NCBI GenBank assembly: GCA_051453625.1
Contig: JBOZIK010000001.1
Span: 79,999,914-80,063,913 of the forward strand
From: Welwitschia mirabilis
Lineage: Eukaryota; Gnetophyta; Gnetopsida; Welwitschiales
Length of the DNA: 64,000 bases
Direction of reading: 5' to 3'
A program made the translations under genes and the position numbers. The notes under the pieces were generated by a model. The model did no database searches. It had not been told where the DNA came from and saw only the letters and a program-made list of their open reading frames with translations. The first letter of the stretch is position 1, and each line of letters begins with the position of its first letter. This document shows, one piece after another, positions 1 to 11,640 of the stretch.

Positions 1-611
1 CTTATTATTATGTGCTTTATGTTAATAAGTATTGATTCTATTATCGAGTTCATCTTGTATTTATTTGCATCAGAAATTCTTGTGACAAGAGATCGAAGGA
101 CCAAAGATCCATTTTGTAGTTGGAGAAATACATTGTTTTTGGTGTTGGGTTATGCTTCCTCCATTAATATGCAACTACTTTATAACACAGATGTAGTTCA
201 AGTAATACAAAGATTTATTTTTATTTTCTTATGCTTGTTGTTCTTATTTCTTAGAGCTTATGTTACTTCTGATTTGGTGACAATTTCTTCAGTGATATAG
301 GTTATGAGGGAAATCTTTTTTAAGGTTGAGCATTATTAGTTTACGTGCATTATTATTTTCCTTTTCTAGATTAGCTTTACATAAGTGTATTACATTGTAT
401 TTCTTTGCATTACAATTTATTTTAGTTAATGGGATACAAAGTTTTCTTATGGAAATTAATTATTTTTCTCTAACCTAGGCCTTCAATAAATTATGACATT
501 CAGATCTACGCCCATCTAAATTAGTGTATTATGCAATGAAAATATCTAGTTTATTTGTAAATGACAGGATCTCCTTGAGTTTATATATTTGCACAAATAT
601 GCACTGCAACA
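1..611 (+). mobile_element. Gypsy LTR fragment (A/B family), right end, inserted in copia integrase
   Basis: Read on the minus strand this matches the start of the LTRs at 35814, 48187 and 17592. The last bases, ending in a TGCACTGCAACA-like string, are the reverse complement of the shared TGTTGTGGTGCA terminus, so the element reads in the plus direction with its body left of the window. No primer-binding site follows at 612, so this is the outer end of a 3' LTR or a solo LTR. Copia integrase sequence resumes immediately, showing that the gypsy element inserted into the copia element. The 96-codon open frame at 10-300 is LTR sequence shared with the copy near 36271-36615, not an independent gene. 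Confidence 0.8.
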
Positions 612-2870
612 ATCATCAAGGATAATTTAAAAACCACCTTTTTAAAAAGTATTTTATAGACAATGGTATAAAACATCAATTCTCAATCCTAATGACACCT
701 CAACAAAATGGAATTTCTAAGAGGAAAAACTGAGTCCTCTAAGAAATGGTTAGAATAATGCTAAATGATAATAAGATTCCTAAAATGTTTTAGGATAAAG
801 CAGTAAACACTTCCTAGTATATTATAAACAAAATATACTTAAGATCAAGAATGGATAAAACTCCATATGAGATTTGGAAAGGAAGAAAACAAATGTTTCA
901 TATTTTAAAGTATTTGGGAGTAAGTGCTTTGTATTAAAAGATAGATAACACTAGAGTAAATTTGAGTCAAAGATAATAAAGCAATATTTTTAGGATACTC
1001 AACTAGACATAGAGCCTATCAAGTATTCAATAAAAGAATTCTAATAGTGGGATAATCTATAAATATTTAAATAGATGATTTTAACATAATACTTCCTCCT
1101 TCAGATGGTAAATAAAATTTAACTCCAAGCATTCCCATAATAAAAGAAATATCAGTTGAAAAGGAAGAAGAGACAATTCAAGAAGTCACTTTCAAAAATC
1201 TTAAAGAGCTAAAAGGTCACCCTTTAAGGTCCATCATTAAAGATGTTAGCTCAAAGATTTGAATAAGGAATTCTCTTAAAAATTTTTATGCACACATTTG
1301 TTACGTAGCTAAAATTAAATCTAAAAAGTTTAAAGAGATAGAATCTCATTAAGAATGAATGATGGCTATGAAAGATGAGATTCAATAATTCAAAAGAAAT
1401 GATGTATAGAAACTCGTTAAAAGACCAAAAGACTAAAATTTTATTGGTATAAAATGGATTTTCAAGAATAAGTGTAATGAATAAAATAATGTAATTAAGA
1501 ACAAGGTAAGAGTAGTGGCACAAAGTTATAACCAAATTAAAATAATAGATGTAGGTAATACTTTTGCTCTAGTAGCTAGACTAGATTGTATTAGAATGTT
1601 TCTATCTTATGTATCCTTTAAGAACATTAAAGTTTATCAAATGAATGTGAAAAGTGCCTTTCTATATGAAACTCCTAACAAAGACATTTATATGGAACAA
1701 CCTCAAGGTTTCATTGATCCACACAAACCAAACCATCTGTATGGACTTCAAAAGGCCTTGTATTGATTAAAATAATCTCTAAGAACATGGTATGAAAAAC
1801 TAGTCATATTTTTCAATAAAAATGGTTATACTCATGGAACTATGGATAAAAAATTATTTTTCAAAAATCTATAAAAAACTTTATTATTATTCAAATCTAT
1901 TTAGATGAAATAATTTTTAAAGGTCCAAATGAAATTCTCTCGAAAGAATTTTCTAGTATTATGACAACACACTTTAAAATAACTATGCTTGGTGAAGTTT
2001 AAATGTTTCTTAGTCTTTAAATCAAATAAATAAAACATGGAATTTTTATATCTGAATCTAAATATGCAAGGGATTTGATCAAATTATTTGAATTAGACAA
2101 TGCAAAATTAACTAACACATCTATGTTAACTTCTTAGAAGGTCAGTCTTAATGAACATAAAAAATCTGTAGGCCAAAAACTTTATAGAAGTATGACAAGA
2201 AGTTTATTGTATATAACCACTAGTAAACCTAATATAATATTTAGTGTTATTATGTGTGCTAGACATAAAACTCAACTTAAAAAAAAAACACCTTTAAGAA
2301 GTCAAAAGAAATAGGTGAATATAGATTATCATATCCTACAAAAACATCTTTTGAACTTGTTGGCTTTAGTGATGTAGATTGGACTGGGAGTAAAGATGAT
2401 AGAAAAAACACTAGTGGTAATTGCTTTCTTTTAGGATCATGCTTAGTAAGATAGACAAGTAAAAAGAAAAAATCTATCTTCTTTTCTACTATAGAAGAAG
2501 AATATATAGCTGTAGTAAGTTTTTTCACCCATATCTCTTAAATGAAGAAAATCCTAAAAGACTTTGGAGTAGATTTTAAACATATTCTAATCTTTTGTAA
2601 TAAGACAAGTATAACCAATGTCTAAAAGAACCTGTCTAATGTTATATAACTAAAAACATTGAATTAAAACATCATTTCCTTAGAAATTAAGTAGAAAAAG
2701 AAAATANNNNNNNAAATTTTATTAGCACTAATAAAAACTTACTAATATTTTCACAAAAACCCTGATATTTAACAATTTTATGAGACTTCATAGTGAACCA
2801 AGGGTTGTTTATAAATCCTCTGATTAAAGGGAGGGCAGTAAACCAGATCTTTTAATTAGTTGACTAGATC
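612..2870 (+). pseudogene. Ty1/copia polyprotein remnant: integrase, RT, RNase H
   Basis: A decayed copia pol runs integrase, then reverse transcriptase, then RNase H, the defining Pseudoviridae order. At 612-760 the end of the integrase core is readable (a GIKHQFS-like stretch, then TPQQNG), preceded by a degraded SDHGGEF motif. The best open piece, 1515-1766, is the start of copia RT (motifs VARLD, KVYQMNVKSAFL, MEQPQGF). The YVDD box reads YLDE at 1898-1909. The RT tail covers about 1980-2280 (KYARDLIK, YRSM, SLLYIT). RNase H is at 2370-2700 (VDWTGSKDDRKNTSG, STIEEEYIA). There are many in-frame stops and a 7-base gap at 2707-2713. The 5' end is cut by the gypsy LTR. It cannot make protein. 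Confidence 0.9.
2707..2713. other. Assembly gap (7 N)
   Basis: A run of seven N interrupts the end of the copia RNase H region. Confidence 1.
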
Positions 2871-3139
2871 TAGTTGACCAACCACATTTTCATTCTATCT
2901 CTTGATCTTTCCTAGCTCAACTTGAATATGGTTAGGTCAACTAGTTTGAAGACTTGGTTAAATGAACCTAAAAGTGTTATAACCTAAGTCTCATTAGGTT
3001 AACTAGATTATAATTTAATCAATTTGATCTAAAGGGTTATAGTATGAAAGGTAAGACAATGAACTTGATTTTTTTCCTTAAATATGATTTGATTGCTCTT
3101 CTTTATAAAATCTTATGAAGCCCTAATCTTTTCCATTTA

Positions 3140-4240
3140 CACCTATCCACATGTCACCTTTAGATCTATCTATCTCTCTTATATTTAACATACCATGTGC
3201 TTTTAATGGTAAAGAGCCCCTCAAGAAGATTTTAAAGGAAGAAACAAGTAAAGATCTAAGGTATTTTTACTTTAGAATATCAATACCTAAACAAATTCAT
3301 AGAGAAGTTTGAAAAGAAACTTGTCTACTAGGAAGGGCCTATTACTTTTGAAGAGCTTAAAGAACTAAGAGATGTCATAATATGGCTAAATAAGCATAAT
3401 TTATCTTATTTTCTTAATGTTTTAAGGTCAACCTATCCTTTTCTCACTAGAATGTTTTACTGTAATGCTTCCTTTGATGTTGACTCTTTTACTGTAACAA
3501 CCTTTATTTTAGAAAGAAGGATTAGGTTACTGTAGATCTTATTGCCTTCTCATAAATCTCCCTAAAGAATATTATGAGGGGGTTTGATCTCTTTTTGATT
3601 CCATGGTGGATTAGTTGGAGGCCATCAGGAAGCTCTTTGGTAAGTCTCATAGGTCGAAAATGACCCTCTCCACCTCATATCTTATCCCAAAGTACTGGTT
3701 TTTTTCATTTCATTTTTACTTATAAGTTCTTACCTTTATTGGGTTATCATGATGAGAACTCTAACTATAGAGCCTACTTATTGTATTTATTGGAAACTAG
3801 GCATTCTATTAAGGCTCCTATCATTATGTTAAAAACATGGTCTCTAAGTTGAAGTATCACAAGACTAGGAATCTTGTTTAATCTAGTTTAATTACAAATA
3901 TTTATCATTACTTTAGAGTTTAGTTGTAACAAAGTTAGCAACCTTAAATCCTATGTCTACCATTGGGCATGCAGCTTTGTCCTACATGAATATTTTTATT
4001 GAATCTAAGAAATCTTCTAAGTCTCCTTCTCCTAAGCAAGCCTCTCCTGAAGAGACTCTTTCATACTTAAAGAGGTTATATTCTTGCACCAAATACATTA
4101 AAGAGGCTCTAATCATAGTAGGGTACAAGGTAATAGACACTTCTGAGGAAGCTAATAGCTCTACTCAAAAGGCAGTAAAAAAATAGAAGGAATAAGAAGA
4201 CCCAAATTCTGAAGAAGAATCTACTTAATCTCTTGTCTTC
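3140..4240 (+). pseudogene. SIRE-like copia third ORF (env-like or plant transposon domain), degraded
   Basis: This lies between copia pol and the polypurine tract, where SIRE/Maximus elements carry an extra ORF often called env-like. Readable pieces include a stretch around 3400-3480 (YPFLTRMFYCNASFDVD) that resembles the conserved start of such proteins, and a 77-codon open frame at 3953-4186 rich in Ser, Pro and Lys. Several stops and frame changes separate them. The role of this ORF class is not established; no signal peptide or clear membrane segment survives. The SIRE-type assignment rests on position and weak sequence recall. The unannotated 2870-3140 stretch carries TTGAC-type repeats also seen in the LTR. 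Confidence 0.55.
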
Positions 4241-4297
4241 TTTGTTATTTTTTAGTTGTGTAGTTATTGTTTATTTTATCTTATTTATTATTGATAT

Positions 4298-4313
4298 CAA
4301 AAGGAGGAGAAAT
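4298..4313 (+). promoter_or_regulatory. Copia polypurine tract
   Basis: The purine run CAAAAGGAGGAGAAAT sits directly before the putative 3' LTR. SIRE-type copia elements typically have an AAAAGGGGGAGA-type tract just ahead of a TGTTGG LTR start. Here two G positions have become A. It would have primed plus-strand DNA synthesis. Confidence 0.65.
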
Positions 4314-5967
4314 AGTAGTTGTATTTATCACTTTCTCTCAATTACTATCAGTTAATTTTAGAAGTATGTATCAGTCATCTCAGTTGTGATTTCTCTTATG
4401 AGCACCTTCCTATTGTACTGCTTAACATTAAGTACTAGAAATGCATTCGGTATCATTTTTGTTTTACTATTTAATGCATATTTCTTTTACCATAAATCAT
4501 AATTTTATTACATATATTATGAATATTAAATATCTCATGAACCATGATTTTATCACACCTATTAAATGAATATTACATGTCTCATTAACTATACTTGAAA
4601 ATTATTTATAATTATTGCTCTTATTGAAAACCATTTATTAATGCTTAATTTCATATATATGATCAATAATATTTGCAAATTCAATGGAAATTTTTTGAGG
4701 AGGATTTTTTCTAATTAATGTTTTAAACTAAGTATAGTTTTTCATCAATGTCAAAGAAGAAGATTATTAATTTATAATTTGTCAAGTTGATGTCAAACTA
4801 ACATTTTCTATTTTAGAAAAACATGTTGTATTCATTGCGAAAAATATTAATCCTCATAAGTCACGATCTGAAATATTTTCTCAAAAAACATACCTAAAAC
4901 TGATAAGTTTTAAACCCTCAAAGTAGTTGACCAAATCCCTAAGAAGTTAACTAAACCTATACTAAGAAGTATCAAAGAAAAATTCCTAAGGGATCAACCA
5001 CATTCTTTAAGAGTCAACTAGATCTGTACAATAAATTTTTCACATCTAATAATCAAGGAATCAAATGGATTCCAAAGGGGTTAATAATATCTAGAGTAAA
5101 ATGTTTTCATCATTTGTTGGCAAGGGGTTGACTAGATTTCTAAGGGGTCGACTAAACCCAGGCCAAAAAATACTATTCTACACTTTTTGATATGGGGTTG
5201 ACTGGACCAAAATGGGGCTAATGGACATGAAGTAAAGTAGATCTTGAGGGGTTAACTAGACATGAATCCATAAGAAACTTGGATTGATCCAAAAAAGATA
5301 AAGATGATCCAATTCATTAACAGCACATGATGGGGTTGACCGGACATTTTAAGGGGTTGACCACTTATGATGGAAATGGAATTTTTCTAGACATTAGAAT
5401 TATATTTTTTTAATCTCTTAAAGAATCTATTTCACTTGTAAAACTCTAAAATGTTTCTTGTATATATTAGTAAACCATTAAAATCACGAAAAAAAGAACT
5501 TATGGCACTTCTTTGATTTGACCAAAAAATGAACAAATATATTTTATGATCATCAGTACCTGGTTAATTAGTTTGCACTATACATGAATTATAATATCAT
5601 TTCAAGTAATGTAGTACCATCATTATCACCAAATAGCATTCTCTCTAAAGATTGAAACTAAACCTATAAAAATTCCAATTGTAAAAATTTATAAGTGAAT
5701 CTAGAATACTTGGAAAGTGATTAATAAAGATTTAGATTAGATATGAGTAGAAGCTGATCACTGAGAGTGGAGTAGGTGGTTTTCGAAATTACTATAAATC
5801 ATGTACCTATCTTCATTGGCATTTTGTTCTTTTAGTTATTTTTCTTTTAAATTAGTTTTTATATTTCATATGCACAAATATCTTTTAATTTTTAATATTT
5901 ATAAAGATAGCTTTTGAGGTTACTTATTTTTTAAATCCTATTCACCTCCTCTAGGGTTCTAAATCCT
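4314..5967 (+). mobile_element. Copia 3' LTR with repeated GGGGTTGAC motifs
   Basis: This is noncoding sequence between the polypurine tract and the resumption of gypsy RT at about 5968. It holds at least six copies of GGGGTTGAC or close variants between about 5124 and 5360. It ends near a CCTATTCACCTCCTCTAGGG string, the pyrimidine-rich terminus common in plant SIRE-type LTRs. The 5' LTR lies outside the window, so neither pair identity nor target duplication can be read. Confidence 0.6.
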
Positions 5968-7630
5968 TTAATTTTATCTTTAAGTATTTCAAAAGCAAGC
6001 TGATAAAATTTATTTAATTCAAATTTAGCTTTTTTATCAGTAATAAGTGAAAAATTTTATAAATTTTAGCATAATTCTAAATAAAATGATGATAAAAACT
6101 AGAATGATGAACAAAGAATTAAACTTGTTTTATATTTATTAGAGGAGTTATGTTTTTAATGATACTTACTTTTTTAGGATTCATACTAATTTATTTATTA
6201 GAAATATGATGATCTAGGATAATTCCATTATCAACTAAAAATAAACTCCTTTTCTAAGTTAAATGTAGGACACTCCTAATGCATTTAGTAAGGACTTTCT
6301 CTAATCTTTCTAAGATTTGTTTAAAGTCTTCATTATAGATTGAGAAGTTATTTATAAAAATTTCAATTGACTCCTATAACATATCAAAGGAGATAATCAT
6401 CATTGTAAATTGAAAATAATCTGGAGCATTATAAAGTCTAAAAGACATCTATCTAAAGGCAAAAGTTCCAAAAGATGAAGTGAAAGTTGTTTTAGCTTAA
6501 TTCATAGTAGCTATACAAACATAGTTATAACCATTATATCTATTAAGAAAGTAATAAAAGACATGTCCTTAGGTTCTCTTGATCATTTGGTCAAGAAAAG
6601 ATAAAGAGTAATGGTCTTTCTTCATTACTTCATTTACCTTTCTAAAATAAATACACATTATCCACTTTTCATCTTTCTTAGGTAGTATTATCAAAGAGCT
6701 AACCCACTCACTATCAAATATGGCATAAATAATTTTAGTATTCATTAATTTAATGATTTAATCTTTTACAACGTGTTTAAGAATAAGATTTATTCTATGA
6801 TAATGTGGTCTAATAGGTTTTGCATTATCCTCAAGATAGATTTTATGTTAAACAATAAAAGTATATATCTTTATGGATTTAAATAAATACATTGAGCTTA
6901 GAATTCAAAAGTAAGATTAAAATCAATTCTTATTAAGGGAAAATATTTTTCATATTATTAATGATTTATTCTAATCATCACACAAAATAATATATCTTAC
7001 TCCACTGAGTAAAGGTTTTAGATTTAAATTTAGATTTTTAGTTTTTATTATTTTCTTATCAGAGTTGACTATTATTTTAGATATTTATCTAAAGGACTAG
7101 GATGGACGACCTCCCTTAAAATATGAAATATTACTTATTTTTAGAAGTTAGACTTCTTTAGAGATTGTAGTTTTAGTTTCTTTAGTCTCTAATTAAAAAT
7201 ACCTAGTTCTTAAATGCTCATAGTTGAGTTTATCATCATTGAAAACTTTAAGATAGGCTCATGAAGCATTAATCATCTCTCTTTTAGTGGACAATGCTAT
7301 GAAAATAATGTTGACTTAATTTCTCTTTTAACATTCAACTCTTTACCTAATTATTTTTCGATAGCATCAAAAACTCTAATGGTAAACTTTTTTTTCCCTA
7401 AATGACATTCCATCATTCTAATTCTTGTATCAATAATACAGTGGGATATTGTACAAAATGATTTATCTATAAGTAGTGGATAACCTCCATTATGTTCAAA
7501 TTCAATCATAATAATGTCTATTAGATAGAATTCTTCCTCAATTTGAATCACCAAATATTTTATTATTCCTAAAGGTTTCTTTACTATTGTATCCACCAAT
7601 TCTAAGATAATATGTGTAGGCTTACTTATA
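5968..7630 (-). pseudogene. Gypsy fragment E: protease and RT remnant
   Basis: Minus-strand Ty3/gypsy pol. The protease C-terminal half is open at 7351-7599 (NGGYPLL followed by a degraded GRPF-like site, then MECHLGKKKF), closely matching the protease of A at 14691-14978. RT follows leftward to about 5985. The catalytic FMDDF box reads FINNF at 6344-6358, both aspartates converted to asparagine, so the enzyme is dead. The left end is cut by the copia LTR and the right end runs into an assembly gap. RNase H, integrase and gag of this copy are missing. Confidence 0.85.
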
Positions 7631-7730
7631 NNNNNNNNNNNNNNNNNNNNNNNNNNNNNNNNNNNNNNNNNNNNNNNNNNNNNNNNNNNNNNNNNNNNNN
7701 NNNNNNNNNNNNNNNNNNNNNNNNNNNNNN
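7631..7730. other. Assembly gap (100 N)
   Basis: A run of exactly 100 N, the usual placeholder for a gap of unknown size. Gypsy E protease is on its left and the 3' LTR of element A on its right, so the join between them is not proven. Confidence 1.
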
Positions 7731-8022
7731 AATAAAACTAGGAAAACAACCATAATTATGAGCTAAATTTTCTAATAATAAATCAGCTAAGAGACTAAGA
7801 AATAAACTCAGGAAGAATTTCAAGAATCTTAAAATGTAGAATAGAAATGTCAAAAATAGATAATTAAACATTTCACTTGTGTAGTGCAAGTGGCCATACT
7901 GTTATCTTGGTGGTCATCTAAATGATGGTGGAAATGACAAGCTAAAAAATTAGTCTTGAAAAACAAAAGCCTATGAAAAAATTTTCAAAGAGATAAACAT
8001 GAAATGCATTAATATTTTATAT
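7731..8022 (-). mobile_element. 3' LTR of element A (partial, inner end)
   Basis: This matches 37068-37346 of element B's LTR: the AAACAACCAT string, a GCCATACT segment, then the AAAGAGATAAACATGAAA block. The remaining 1.2 kb or so of the LTR falls in the preceding gap. Confidence 0.8.
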
Positions 8023-8032
8023 TACCTCACTC
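8023..8032 (-). promoter_or_regulatory. Element A polypurine tract (decayed)
   Basis: On the minus strand this reads GAGTGAGGTAA, at the position where element B has AGTGGGGAGA next to its LTR. Two G-to-A type changes separate them. Confidence 0.5.
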
Positions 8033-8279
8033 AAATGTATAATAAATACTGAAAAATAATTGTGTATATTAAATAATCCTCATCATAAACTATCAAAAAT
8101 GATTTATAAAATTATGCATAATATTGAAAAATAAAAATGTACACCATGATGATACTCCAAAATGATATGTGTATATGTATATATCTCATGAGTTTTACAT
8201 ACTTCATGAAGAAAAAGGTACATAATACAACATAAATAAGTCACTTCCCTTATCTAGTTATAATGAAATCCTGATGTAC

Positions 8280-9500
8280 AATAGGATCAAGTGTAGGTGG
8301 AGGAAAAGGAGGATGCTCAGGATCTACAGGGAAATGATGATCAAGTGATGTCATGATCATGTGTGCCATCTCATCTTCTTACACTCTAACTGTCTCTAGG
8401 AGGGCAACCATTACACTGTGCTCAATTCATAAGATACATTATCGCATATCAACTAGCCACTCCTTAGTGTGCTATACTCTCCTTTCAATCATCATGATCT
8501 TTTACTTAAGCGTAGAGATGCTTTAGTACACTACCTTTCTGATAATCTATGTAGTCTTTGCTAGGAGAGCCTGAATCTACTCTAAAGTAGCATCGATCAC
8601 AAGTCTCTATACTTGAGGTCTCTCTGCCTCTCTTAATATCTGAATGTCCATATCTTTTAGGTAATAAGCTAAGGTCTATAAATGTGTAAATATCTACTTG
8701 TTGATAAACTCTAGTATGCCAAAGTGTTTGAACATGACTAAGAGAAGGCATAAATATCCTAAAATCTGAAGTTATCCTGGCTTAATCATGGTCCTAAGTC
8801 CCCTCTAGATGAAAGTAGGTAAGTTTATTTGCTTCTCATGCCTAAATACTATTCAAAACTAGAGATGTGCAACCATCATATGACTATCATGGAATAATGA
8901 ACTGATGTTATAAATCATCCCTCTATGTGGAATCCAATAGGCAAGTGATAACTAAGTACACAACTTCCCAGTTATCTATAGTCAAATCAGCTGAAATATC
9001 AAGTGCTATATCATAAGCATAGTGCTTCTCTATCTCAATAGCTAAATGAACATACCTAGATCAGTTATTGCATAATATGATTTGGAAAAATAACAATCTG
9101 GTGGCCTTAAATGATGTTATGATCATGTCAACGAGTTAGCCACAAGCATTATGACGTCACTCTATATGAATCATATCATAAAACTATTTAATATTTGACA
9201 TATAATATGCTTCTTATGCATCTAAAATCCACCATAGTTGTGGATCTATAAGCCTCTAATTTACATCTGACTCTAATTGATTCATAAAATCCCTAAAGTA
9301 TTACTCAACATAGATGATCGTGGTCTGAATTGTAAGGGATCTAGTTTGATGAGGTGGAGGGTGAACTAGCTCTACTCACTTAACCTCTGATGGTGCTAAT
9401 GGATTTACCTCCTACTCTATAGCCTCAGCCTCTATCTCATCCTATCTAGCTCTATATGTGCATGGCCTAATCAGTTATAAATACAAAATGCATTACCTAA
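8280..9500 (-). pseudogene. Element A ORF3: unassigned sense ORF between integrase and 3' LTR
   Basis: I do not recognise this protein. On the minus strand one frame stays readable for about 400 codons with scattered stops, mostly TAG or TAA where the other copies have CAG, CGA or TGG-type codons. Readable landmarks in order: FRDFMNQLESDVN, RLIDPQLWWILDA, FYDMIHIE, LVDMIITSFKA, YAYDIALDI, then an 81-codon open piece at 8506-8751 (MPSLSHVQTLWHTRVYQQ, SLLPKRYGHSDI). The same region recurs in element B (37590-38830) and element C (19080-20290). Its place matches the env-like ORF of Athila elements, but I see no signal peptide or clear membrane anchor. It could equally be an acquired host domain. 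Confidence 0.6.
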
Positions 9501-11640
9501 AGTCAAGTATAAATCCCTAAGATGTTTCATGTAAAGCTCAAAATAATCCCATAAATTAGTAATCATAAAAATATGTCTCCTCTTTAAATTATTAATATAT
9601 ATCATGTTGCCTAATCATGTGAAGAAAAACACGAAACATGCAAAGGGTTAAAAGTGTAAAATAGATGACCCCACGTAAGGTTAAAAAATGAAAGTTCTTC
9701 AATAAAAAATCTAATTCACTAGAATCATAAAGCATGTCATATTAATCAATTTTCCCTAAAGGACCATTATGTTTTAACTTATGATTTGTGAGAAAATTAG
9801 TTTTAAAGTTAAAAACCTAATTTTACCTTGTAAAGTATACAATTCATTATATCTAGCAAAATACGTAGTGAAAATCATATCTGTAAGTCCCAAATCAAAG
9901 AGCATAAAAAACTAAATAATATACATATAAACTATGTGCTAAAAGACTCAAAAATGGGAGAAAAAATTAAAATTAATGAGGGAGAGAAAAACATACCTCA
10001 TTTTACAAAATCTATTGAAATCTCACAATCTAAGGCACGAATTGACTAGGAGAAGTTCTAGAATGTTAGTAGGGAGTAGAGCACTATCCTCTCTTAAGAG
10101 AATAAATGAAAATAATAGAAAATAGAAGAAAAATAAAGGAAAATAAGTTACACCTCGTTTAATTACACTATCGTCTAGTCATGTCATTCGGATGATAGCC
10201 CTAAGACAACTATCAGAAAAAATCTGCGTATCATCCTCCAATGTTTTCTAGATGACCAAATGAATGATAAAACTTTAAAAATTTTCAAAAAAGGGAAGAT
10301 GTTAGCCAAATAAGTTAGGCTCAAATATCAGCATGAAGGTATCAAAATACACCAAAAAACTCAAAAAAGAAGGAATGATTGAAAGCTATGATGAATAAGG
10401 ATGACGAGAAAATTGTAAAAGAATCGAAAGATAAGGTGATGAGAATGCACTAAATAGGTTGAAACCTATCAAAAAAATTAAACAAAATACTTAAACTTAA
10501 AAATAATCCTACAAATATGTATAACTCCAAAAAACTTAAAGAAATCTCATAAAAATCATGAAGAATAAGGGAAGATCATCTAATGAAAATGCTAAAAAAA
10601 AATCAACTTATGAGTGATAAAAATGATATAAATAATAATGAGAAAACTACTAAATAATAAGCTCCTAGAAAATAATGAAAAAGTATGAAAATGACTTGGA
10701 AATAACAAGCTAAGGAACCAAAGAAAAGCTAAATGAAAATGGACATAAGGAACATAAAGAAGATAACTTATCTCCTCTAAATTCTAATCTAGCAAACCCT
10801 CTTGGAAAAAATTATAAAGCTACTTAAGTAAAAATGCATGATAAAACATGTTAATTTTATAAAATTCCACTTGAGAAGGCAATGATTATAATAATACCAA
10901 AAATTAAATGCTTAAAACAATGAATGATAAGATCAAAAATTTCTCAAAAATGAACCACCTACTCAACCCAAAACACATTTAAATCTTCAAAAGTGAAATG
11001 ATCATATGGAAATACTAAAAGTCTAGAAAATAAGCAATGCCTTTGATAATACTAGGAATACCACTAATCCCATAGTCTCAAAGTTTTATTACCACTTTTC
11101 ATGATGAGGGTAGTGCAGTCATAGTCAGAGAAGTAAGGACTCACGAGCAGTAAGACATCATGATAGTCATGTATTTTAGCATAGATATAATAGAACATGA
11201 TCATTATTATGATTCTCACTTTTTTTCCTCTCTTTTTCTTTTTTTCCCTTTTTCTTCCTTTTTTTCTTCACACAAATAATTCCCAAATAATCATACACTC
11301 AAAAAGATGAAGGTAAATAAGTGAGATGAAAGATAGAAAAGAACACACCTAAATAATCAAATACCTTACACCATGAAAAAAATGCACAAGAACCAAGGCA
11401 TTATTCCTTTAAAGTAAAGTTTATAAACATGTAAATGTTTTAAGACTAGGTTAATCCACTCTTATTACTATAAAAATTCTTCAGTATGAACACTAGTTGG
11501 GAAAACTTCATAAAGCAAATACGTAAGTTTTAAAAATGATCAAGTGACATCATAGCATTTATCAAAGGAATAAGCTAAAAGAGAATTCAAACAGTGGTAA
11601 AGAGTAAATACTCTCCATTGAGGGAACCTCCAAAATAATT
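9501..11640 (-). other. Element A spacer between integrase and ORF3, with purine tract
   Basis: There is no readable coding sequence here. A long pyrimidine run on the plus strand (11216-11272, purine on the element's sense strand) is the main landmark. About 9660-9920 and 9960-10080 match 39000-39260 and 39300-39440 in element B. The segment about 10140-10250 matches the right flank of insertion D in element C. It is therefore a family-specific part of the element rather than foreign sequence. Confidence 0.6.

Noticed and set aside
10-300. Possible small membrane protein of 96 residues.
   Set aside because: It is LTR sequence shared with other copies; Leu/Phe/Ile richness follows from base composition.
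7626-7889. 87-codon minus-strand open frame next to the 100-N gap.
   Set aside because: It lies in LTR sequence and runs into N.
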